A stretch of DNA of 9,209 nucleotides from an uncultured Oscillospiraceae bacterium (GTDB lineage: Bacteria; Bacillota; Clostridia; Oscillospirales; Acutalibacteraceae), in contig USBH01000054.1 of assembly GCA_900552925.1 (NCBI GenBank), positions 1 to 9,209 of the forward strand, given 5' to 3'. The notes under the pieces were generated by a model that was not told the origin of the DNA, ran no database searches, and saw only the letters and a list, made by a program, of their open reading frames with translations. A program made the position numbers and the translations under genes. How positions within the stretch are numbered: the stretch's first letter is position 1; each line of letters begins with the position of its first letter. Shown here piece by piece: positions 4,929-9,209 of the stretch.

Positions 4929-5765
4929 TTACGCCCAGATCTTGTCGAGGCAGGCCTTGATGCAGGCGACCTTGTCGTCGTCTGTCGGCAGCTCGGCGAG
5001 CTTCGGGCTGAACGGCTCGGCGACGACCGGGCCGGTGTAGCCGATCTTCTTCAGGCCGTTCATCACGCAGGCGATGTCGATCATGCCCGTTTCGCCCGGC
5101 AGCGCGCGCGGGGAATCCGGCAGCGCCAGGCGGTCGCCGACCGGCGCGTCGTTCACATGGACGCTGACGATGCATCGCTCGTCCGGGATATGGTCGAAAA
5201 CATCCTTGTTGTTCGCGCCGGTGTACCAGTGGTAGGCGTCAAACAGCAGGCCGACGTTTTCGCCGCAGTCCTTCGCGAGGCCGAGCATCTCCTCCGCCGT
5301 ATAGATGAATACGTGCTTTTTGTCCTTGCGCCCGGTGTACGGGCCGATGAACTCGAGGCCGAGCCGCATGCCGTACTGCGCGAGCACCGCGGCCGCGCGG
5401 GAGAGGCGCGTCTTGTGCAGCGCGTAGTTTTCCTCCTTCGTCAGCGTGTCGCTGGCCGGGAAGATCCAGATGATGCAGCGCGTGCAGCCCACGGCGCTGA
5501 GCGCGGCGGCCTGCGCCGGCAGGGCCTCCATCGCGGCCTCAAAGCCCGCGTCGTCGACCTGCGCCGGATGGAACGGCAGGTTCGAGCCGGAGATCTGCAT
5601 CCCGTGCTTTTCGAGCAGCGCCTTCACGTTTTCGACGCCGTTTTCCATGACCTCCTGCGCGCTCGACTCGATCGCCGTAAAGCCGTGGCGCTTCGCGAGC
5701 AGCAGCTTCTTTTCAAAATCCGTTTCGGCCACGTTGGCCAGGCCGAGACTGATCGACTGGAACAT
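4929..5765 (-). CDS. Sugar phosphate isomerase/epimerase family protein (COG1082 TIM barrel)
   Basis: A 278-residue cytoplasmic protein of the xylose-isomerase-like TIM-barrel (AP endonuclease 2) family, whose members isomerise, epimerise, dehydrate or lyse sugars and cyclitols using a divalent metal. The four expected metal ligands are visible: E138 in GLEFIGPYTG, D176 in LLFDAYHWYTG (with H179), H203 in SVHVNDAP, and E250 in VVAEPFSP. The N-terminus SISLGLANVAETDFEKKL and the KHGFTAIESSAQE-like strand fit the first barrel strands. The ATG at 5765 has AAGGAAGGA six to seven bases upstream; the frame upstream of it reads promoter sequence. It is transcribed from a promoter at 5853-5881, divergently from a second COG1082 gene and an oxidoreductase, suggesting a common sugar pathway. 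The exact substrate is unknown. Confidence 0.88.
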   Translation of the reverse strand: MFQSISLGLANVAETDFEKKLLLAKRHGFTAIESSAQEVMENGVENVKALLEKHGMQISGSNLPFHPAQVDDAGFEAAMEALPAQAAALSAVGCTRCIIWIFPASDTLTKEENYALHKTRLSRAAAVLAQYGMRLGLEFIGPYTGRKDKKHVFIYTAEEMLGLAKDCGENVGLLFDAYHWYTGANNKDVFDHIPDERCIVSVHVNDAPVGDRLALPDSPRALPGETGMIDIACVMNGLKKIGYTGPVVAEPFSPKLAELPTDDDKVACIKACLDKIWA

Positions 5766-5852
5766 AAACGATCCTTCCTTTCTTCCGTTTCGGAATTGAC
5801 TCTTCAAACTTTGACCCGCGCCGCCGCGGGCGTTTCCCCAAAGCTCACGCCC

Positions 5853-5881
5853 AGTATAGCACAGCGGGCAGGGCAGCACAA
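5853..5881 (-). promoter_or_regulatory. Promoter of the minus-strand TIM-barrel gene
   Basis: On the minus strand TATACT (5858-5853), preceded by TGC as an extended -10, lies 17 bases after TTGTGC (5881-5876), a partial -35. The leader to the start codon is about 80 nt. Confidence 0.65.
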
Positions 5882-5913
5882 GCCCCTAAATTTCAAATTT
5901 CCCCGAAAAGTTT

Positions 5914-5933
5914 TTTATGTGAATTTTCATAAA
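5914..5933. promoter_or_regulatory. 20-bp near-palindrome: candidate operator
   Basis: TTTATGTGAA and TTTTCATAAA (5914-5933) match as an inverted repeat at eight of ten positions. The site ends five bases before the -35 box of the plus-strand promoter, centred near -50, a place suited to an activator or to a repressor serving both divergent promoters. No regulator gene is adjacent in the window. Confidence 0.5.
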
Positions 5934-5938
5934 TAACA

Positions 5939-5967
5939 TTGACTTTGGCGGGCGGGAAAGCTATAAT
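5939..5967 (+). promoter_or_regulatory. Strong sigma-A promoter of the TIM barrel-oxidoreductase operon
   Basis: TTGACT (5939-5944), 17 bases, then a perfect TATAAT (5962-5967). The predicted start is near 5974. Confidence 0.85.
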
Positions 5968-6000
5968 CAAGGCAAATATAAAGGCAAAGGAGGGGAGCAC

Positions 6001-6068
6001 GGCGCCAGGCGCGCCCGGGAGTTGAACGCTTCGGTGACAGACCGGAGCCGACGATGCGCAACGCATCG
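6001..6068 (+). promoter_or_regulatory. Three consecutive hairpins in the operon 5' leader
   Basis: GGCGC/GCGCC (6001-6005 with 6011-6015), GCTTCGGT/ACCGGAGC (6028-6035 with 6041-6048, one G-U pair, loop GACAG) and CGATGCG/CGCATCG (6052-6058 with 6062-6068, loop CAA) are stacked in a row. The last ends about 20 bases before the ribosome binding site. A Shine-Dalgarno-like AAAGGAGG with no nearby ATG precedes them (about 5987-5994). No known riboswitch is recognised. Confidence 0.45.
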
Positions 6069-6101
6069 CTATTGAAAAGTCAAAACAAGGAGGAATCCAA
6101 T

Positions 6102-6893
6102 ATGCCTATCGGCGTTGTGCCGTGGACGCTGCGCCACCAGGTCTTTACCGTGGAGCAGGTCAAAAACACATACGAAAAGCTGCATGCGCTCGGCTTTGAC
6201 GGCATCGAGAGCGGTCTCGGCACGGGCGTCGGCCTTTCCGCTGCGGAAGACCTCGCCCTGCTCAGGGAATACAGCCTCACGCCCTGCAGCGTTTACACCG
6301 ACATCAAGGACCCGGAGAAGGCCGTCGAAACCGCGAAGCAGTACGGCGTGACCGTGCTCGGCGCGCCCTCGATCCCCGGCATCATGATGCGGCGCGCGGA
6401 CGGCTTTTACGCCTATGCGGAGGAGCTGAACCGCCTTGCCGAGCCGTTCCGCGGCACCGGCATCCGCCTGCAGTACCACAACCACAGCCAGGAGTTCCGC
6501 AATTTCCCGGAGCTGAACGGCAAGAGCGGCCTGCAGATTCTCATCGAAAACACCGACCCGGAGCTCATGGCGTTTGAGCTCGACGTGTTCTGGGCGTCCG
6601 CCGCGGGCTGCGACCCGGTGGAGTGGATCGAAAAGCTCAAGGGCCGCATCCCGATCATCCACTATAAGGATTACGCAGTCGACTGCGCGTCCGAAATCGT
6701 GGGGCTCGGCGACGTGCCGCGCATGTTCGCGGAGGTCGGCCAGGGCAACCTGAACTGGAAGGCCATCACGGCGGCTGCGCGCGACGCGGGCGTCGAGTGG
6801 TACAACATCGAGCAGGACCAGACGAAGCGCCCGGTCTTCGAAAGCCTGCAGATCAGCATCGACTATATGCGGGACGTCCTGCATATTCAATAA
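6102..6893 (+). CDS. Sugar phosphate isomerase/epimerase family protein (COG1082 TIM barrel, IolE-like)
   Basis: A 263-residue cytoplasmic TIM-barrel protein of the same superfamily as the divergent neighbour but of a different subgroup. It carries the block YHNHSQEF (125-132), ELDVFWAS (159-166), HYKDY (187-191), EVGQGNLNW (211-219) and NIEQDQ (235-240), the usual metal- and substrate-binding loops of IolE-type and related epimerases or dehydratases. H126 and H128 (or E131), D161, H187 and E237 are the likely active-site residues. The ATG at 6102 follows AAGGAGG at eight bases; the in-frame ATG at 6054 lies in a leader hairpin and has no ribosome binding site. It is followed after 14 bases by an oxidoreductase gene in the same operon. 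Proteins of this type commonly work with Gfo/Idh/MocA dehydrogenases on keto-sugars or inositols; the substrate here is unknown. Confidence 0.9.
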   Translation: MPIGVVPWTLRHQVFTVEQVKNTYEKLHALGFDGIESGLGTGVGLSAAEDLALLREYSLTPCSVYTDIKDPEKAVETAKQYGVTVLGAPSIPGIMMRRADGFYAYAEELNRLAEPFRGTGIRLQYHNHSQEFRNFPELNGKSGLQILIENTDPELMAFELDVFWASAAGCDPVEWIEKLKGRIPIIHYKDYAVDCASEIVGLGDVPRMFAEVGQGNLNWKAITAAARDAGVEWYNIEQDQTKRPVFESLQISIDYMRDVLHIQ

Positions 6894-6907
6894 GGAGGAG
6901 TTTTATC

Positions 6908-8149
6908 ATGTCTACCGTCAAGCCTGTAAAGGTTGCGCTCATCGGCAGCGGCAACATCAGCTACACCTATCTGAACACGCTCGTCAAGGGCGGCTTCAAC
7001 ATCATCGACGTCGTCGGCTGCTCCGACCTCATCCCCGAGCGCAGCAAGGCGCGCGCGGAGCTCTTCGGCATCCGCCAGATGACGAACGAAGAGATCCTGA
7101 ACGACCCGGAGATCGAGATCGTCATCAACACGACCCAGCTGTGGAACCACACGGCCGTCACGCGCCAGATCCTCGAGGCCGGCAAGAACGTCTATTCCGA
7201 AAAGGCCATGGGCGACACGCTCGAGGGCGCGAAGGCGAACTACGAGCTCGCGGCTTCGAAGGGCCTGCGCCTCGGCTGCGCGCCGGACTGCTACATGGGC
7301 GCGGCGTTCCAGACCGCGAGAAAGCTGCTCGACGACGGCGCCATCGGCCGTCCGCTGATCGCGCACGCCATGTGCTACCGCGGCTACAATTCGCACTATG
7401 CCGCGAGCGACCCGGCCGACCCCTCCGCGGGCTCCGCCGGCACGACGATCACCCACGACATGGGCGGCTACTACATCAACATCCTCGTCAACATGCTCGG
7501 CGCGGTCAACCGCGTTTCCGGCTACACGAAGCAGTACGATGAGCGCGTCTATGAGAACCCGCGCCATCCGCGCTACAAGGAGCCGATCGCGCACGAAATC
7601 GGCGGCAAGCGCCGCGGCGACACCGTCATGCTCGGCGCGCTCGAGTTCAAGAACGGGTGCTTCGGCAGCCTGACCTTCTGCTCCGAGGGCTTCTTCCCCG
7701 AAGTGCCGAAGATGGAGATCTACGGCACCGAGGGCATCCTGACGCTGCCCGACCCGAACAACTTCGGCGGCTGGGGCAACGACGTGTACCTCACCCGCGT
7801 CGGCAACGCCGTCAACGGCAAGAATGAAGTCTTCCGCGTGCCGTTCACGCACGGCTTCGGCGACACCGACCCGAGCATCCCGCCGCTGAGCGGCAAGCGC
7901 GAGCCCTGCTACAACAGCTGGCGCGGCCTTGCGGTCGTCGATATGGCGTACGCCATCCGCCGCGGCCGTCCGCACCGCAGCAGCGCGGAGCTTGCGCTCC
8001 ACACCGTCGAGATCATCGACGCGATCGAGCACTCCATGAAGGACAACAAGGTCTACACCCTGCAGTCCTGCCCGGAGCGTCCCGCACCGTTGACCCCCGG
8101 CTTCTTCGGCGGCAGCATCGGCGAGGCTTCGATCGACAACATTCTCTGA
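6908..8149 (+). CDS. Gfo/Idh/MocA family oxidoreductase
   Basis: A 413-residue NAD(P)-dependent sugar or cyclitol dehydrogenase. The N-terminal Rossmann domain begins VALIGSGNIS (9-18), with the glycine-rich GxGxxx turn at 13-18. SEKAM (97-101) holds the usual catalytic lysine K99 of the family EKP motif, with alanine in place of proline. The C-terminal alpha/beta domain has THDMGGYYINILVNMLG (182-198), the family DMGxYY motif in which tyrosine replaces the histidine of many dehydrogenases, and EIYGTEGILTLPDPNNFGG (270-288). No signal peptide is present. The ATG at 6908 follows AAGGAGGAG, which overlaps the preceding stop region; the frame upstream is a shadow of the TIM-barrel gene. It is co-transcribed with that gene and followed by a terminator. 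Oxidation at sugar C3 would fit known partners of such TIM barrels but is inferred. Confidence 0.92.
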   Translation: MSTVKPVKVALIGSGNISYTYLNTLVKGGFNIIDVVGCSDLIPERSKARAELFGIRQMTNEEILNDPEIEIVINTTQLWNHTAVTRQILEAGKNVYSEKAMGDTLEGAKANYELAASKGLRLGCAPDCYMGAAFQTARKLLDDGAIGRPLIAHAMCYRGYNSHYAASDPADPSAGSAGTTITHDMGGYYINILVNMLGAVNRVSGYTKQYDERVYENPRHPRYKEPIAHEIGGKRRGDTVMLGALEFKNGCFGSLTFCSEGFFPEVPKMEIYGTEGILTLPDPNNFGGWGNDVYLTRVGNAVNGKNEVFRVPFTHGFGDTDPSIPPLSGKREPCYNSWRGLAVVDMAYAIRRGRPHRSSAELALHTVEIIDAIEHSMKDNKVYTLQSCPERPAPLTPGFFGGSIGEASIDNIL

Positions 8150-8164
8150 TTTCGCCACAAAAAG

Positions 8165-8198
8165 AGGGCAGACGGTTTGCCGCCTGCCCTTTCGTTTT
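8165..8198 (+). terminator. Intrinsic terminator of the sugar operon
   Basis: AGGGCAGACGG (8165-8175) and CCGCCTGCCCT (8180-8190) pair with one mismatch around the loop TTTG, followed by TTCGTTTT (8191-8198). It starts 15 bases after the oxidoreductase stop codon. Confidence 0.8.
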
Positions 8199-8218
8199 GC
8201 CCTGTTGCGTTTCGCCCC

Positions 8219-8239
8219 GTGCGCGCAAAAACCGCGCAC
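8219..8239 (+). repeat. Hairpin upstream of the gluQ promoter
   Basis: GTGCGCG (8219-8225) and CGCGCAC (8233-8239) form a perfect 7-bp stem with loop CAAAAAC, immediately before the -35 box. It may be a second, weak terminator stage or a protein site; the following CTTGTGATTTT is only partly U-rich. Confidence 0.35.
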
Positions 8240-8240
8240 C

Positions 8241-8269
8241 TTGTGATTTTCCCGCAGATCTGCTATACT
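8241..8269 (+). promoter_or_regulatory. Promoter of the gluQ transcript
   Basis: TTGTGA (8241-8246), 17 bases, then TATACT (8264-8269) preceded by TGC as an extended -10. The predicted start is near 8276. Confidence 0.72.
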
Positions 8270-8303
8270 GAAACGGAAATACGGCTGAGAGGGGAACTGC
8301 AAA

Positions 8304-8342
8304 ATGAACCATTCTGTTTCGGGAGGCGGCGCCGATGGCTGA
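8304..8342 (+). CDS. Possible 12-codon leader ORF overlapping the gluQ start
   Basis: ATG (8304) with a plausible ribosome binding site GAGAGGGG (8287-8294) about nine bases upstream reads MNHSVSGGGADG and stops at TGA (8340-8342), eight bases into gluQ. The GGAGG serving gluQ lies inside this ORF, an arrangement suited to translational coupling. It has no run of a single amino-acid codon suggesting attenuation, only three consecutive glycines. It could be chance. Confidence 0.35.
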   Translation: MNHSVSGGGADG

Positions 8343-9180
8343 CGCCAAAATCGTGCGCGGCCGCTTTGCGCCGAGCCCTTCGGGGCGCATGCACCTGGGC
8401 AACCTCTGCTGCGCGCTCGCCGCATGGCTCTCGGTGCGCAGCCAAAACGGCGTGATGCTGCTGCGCATCGAGGACCTCGACCCCGACCGCTGCAAGCCCG
8501 CCTACGCCGAGCAGCTCATGGACGACCTGCGCTGGCTCGGCCTCGACTGGGACGAGGGCCCCGGGGCCGGCGGCGACTGCGGCCCCTATTTGCAGAGCGA
8601 GCGCCGCGCGCTCTACGAGGACGCGCTGCAAGCGCTGAAGGCGCAGGGCAAGATCTACCCCTGCTTCTGCACGCGCGCCCAGCTGCACGCCGCTTCCGCG
8701 CCGCACGCGGGCGACGGCGTCTTCCGCTACCCGGGCACCTGCCGCCGGCTCTCGGCCGCAGAGGTCCGTGAAAAGAGCCGAACGCGCGCCCCCGCGCTGC
8801 GGTTTTGTGCGCCCACGGGCACGGTGGAATTCGACGACCTGTTCCTCGGCTCGCAGTCCTTCGACGTGCAGGCCATGTTCGGCGACTTTCTCGTCCGCCG
8901 CAGCGACGGCGTCCACGCCTACCAGCTCGCCGTCGCGGTCGACGACGCGCGCATGGGCGTGACGGAGGTCGTCCGCGGGCGCGACCTGCTCGCCTCGACC
9001 GCCTGCCAGCTCCAGCTGCTCGAAGCGCTCGGCGCGCCTGCGCCGCGCTACGGCCACGTGCCGCTGCTCACGAACGAAGCGGGCCGCCGGCTCAGCAAGC
9101 GCGAGCGCGATCTGGACGTCGGCGCCCTGCGCGCGCGGTTTTCGCCGGAAGCGCTCTGCGGCAGCCTCGCATACCTGCTC
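8335..9180 (+). CDS. gluQ: Glutamyl-Q tRNA(Asp) synthetase (3' truncated)
   Basis: This cytoplasmic enzyme activates glutamate and attaches it to queuosine at position 34 of tRNA(Asp). It is a paralogue of the catalytic domain of glutamyl-tRNA synthetase without the anticodon-binding domain. In the 282 visible residues, FAPSPSGRMHLGNL (11-24) carries the HIGH-type motif and RIEDLDPDR (44-52) follows. The zinc site C110-x-C112 with Y132-x3-C136 matches the GluQ (YadB) pattern. AYQLAVAVDDARMGVTEVVR (195-214) and RLSKRERDLD (252-261, the KMSKS loop) are also present. Family members are about 300 residues, so only a short C-terminus is lost; the frame runs straight into the adapter at 9181, and no genuine stop is seen. 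The ATG at 8335 has GGAGG (8322-8326) eight bases upstream. Its presence implies a queuosine-modified tRNA. The family assignment is firm; a truncated glutamyl-tRNA synthetase is the less likely alternative. Confidence 0.9.
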
Positions 9181-9209
9181 CTGTCTCTTATACACATCTC
9201 CGAGCCCAC
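9181..9209 (-). other. Nextera adapter read-through (artefact)
   Basis: CTGTCTCTTATACACATCT (9181-9199) is the reverse complement of the Tn5 mosaic end. CCGAGCCCAC (9200-9209) is the start of the reverse complement of the Nextera Read 2 adapter. It is the same adapter as at 1-48 in opposite orientation and is not genomic. Confidence 0.98.

Larger units (their letters stand above)
5766..6101. promoter_or_regulatory. Divergent control region between the two sugar-enzyme units
   Basis: This 336-base stretch has no supportable gene. From left to right it holds the leader and promoter of the minus-strand TIM barrel, an AT-rich island (about 5886-5940) with a 20-bp near-palindrome, a strong plus-strand promoter, and a structured 5' leader of about 127 nt ending in AAGGAGG before the ATG at 6102. 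Confidence 0.8.

Noticed and set aside
4851..5936. Plus-strand open frame opposite the minus-strand TIM barrel
   Set aside because: Antisense to a gene with complete catalytic motifs; no ribosome binding site and low-complexity arginine-rich translation.
6054..6056. ATG at 6054 as start of the plus-strand TIM barrel
   Set aside because: It lies inside a leader hairpin with no ribosome binding site, while the ATG at 6102 follows AAGGAGG and matches the family N-terminus.
8276..8334. CTGAGAGGGG resembling part of a TPP riboswitch
   Set aside because: Only the short CTGAGA-like stretch is present; the remaining conserved helices and the downstream conserved block are absent and the leader is too short.
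6887..8425. Long minus-strand open frame opposite the oxidoreductase
   Set aside because: Composition is the shadow pattern of a GC-rich gene (Ala, Arg, Val, Asp), it has no family motifs, and it crosses the operon terminator.
1..9209. CRISPR array, insertion sequence, prophage or replication origin
   Set aside because: No spaced repeats, transposase or integrase motifs, or DnaA-box clusters were seen; the only transposon-like sequence is the library mosaic end.

Overview
The window looks like a short contig from a high-GC (mid-60s percent by eye) low-copy member of the Clostridia, probably an Oscillospirales-type gut anaerobe. The clues are a DUF4317 protein (a family I know mainly from Clostridia), a Na/Pi cotransporter with a PhoU tail, a small XRE regulator with the Firmicutes-style 'YLLGVTDDP' ending, Gram-positive sigma-A promoters with extended -10 elements, and strong AGGAGG ribosome binding sites. 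No rRNA, tRNA, CRISPR array or transposase is visible. Both ends are Illumina Nextera adapter sequence (1-48 and 9181-9209), so the genomic insert is 49-9180 and the two outermost genes are cut by the assembly, not by biology.

Layout. 49-1388 (+) is the 3' part of a Na/Pi cotransporter, closed by a terminator. 1564-2061 (+) is a 165-residue nitroreductase with its own promoter. It meets, tail to tail with one base between, a 76-residue XRE-type regulator (2063-2293, -). Upstream of that regulator is the most unusual part of the window: a perfect 15-bp inverted repeat (2344-2383) embedded in a near-consensus promoter that points away from the regulator and drives no recognisable protein. Instead it drives an approximately 180-nt transcript whose first nine bases pair with 2510-2518 and which ends in a strong intrinsic terminator: a candidate regulated small RNA.

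Then follow, all on the minus strand, a lower-GC DUF1349 (concanavalin-fold) gene at 2610-3197 with a palindromic operator, a DUF4317 gene at 3285-4442, an unrecognised 80-residue protein at 4550-4792, and a COG1082 TIM-barrel sugar isomerase/epimerase-like gene at 4929-5765. A 336-base divergent control region (5766-6101) separates this last gene from a plus-strand operon of a second COG1082 TIM barrel (6102-6893) and a Gfo/Idh/MocA oxidoreductase (6908-8149).

The two TIM barrels plus the NAD(P)-dependent oxidoreductase form a coherent sugar or cyclitol module. By analogy with known pairs of these families they may oxidise, epimerise or cleave a sugar, possibly through a 3-keto intermediate; the substrate cannot be read from the sequence. 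The right end carries glutamyl-Q tRNA(Asp) synthetase (8335-9180, +), truncated by the adapter and preceded by a possible 12-codon leader ORF. Its presence implies that the organism has queuosine-modified tRNA.
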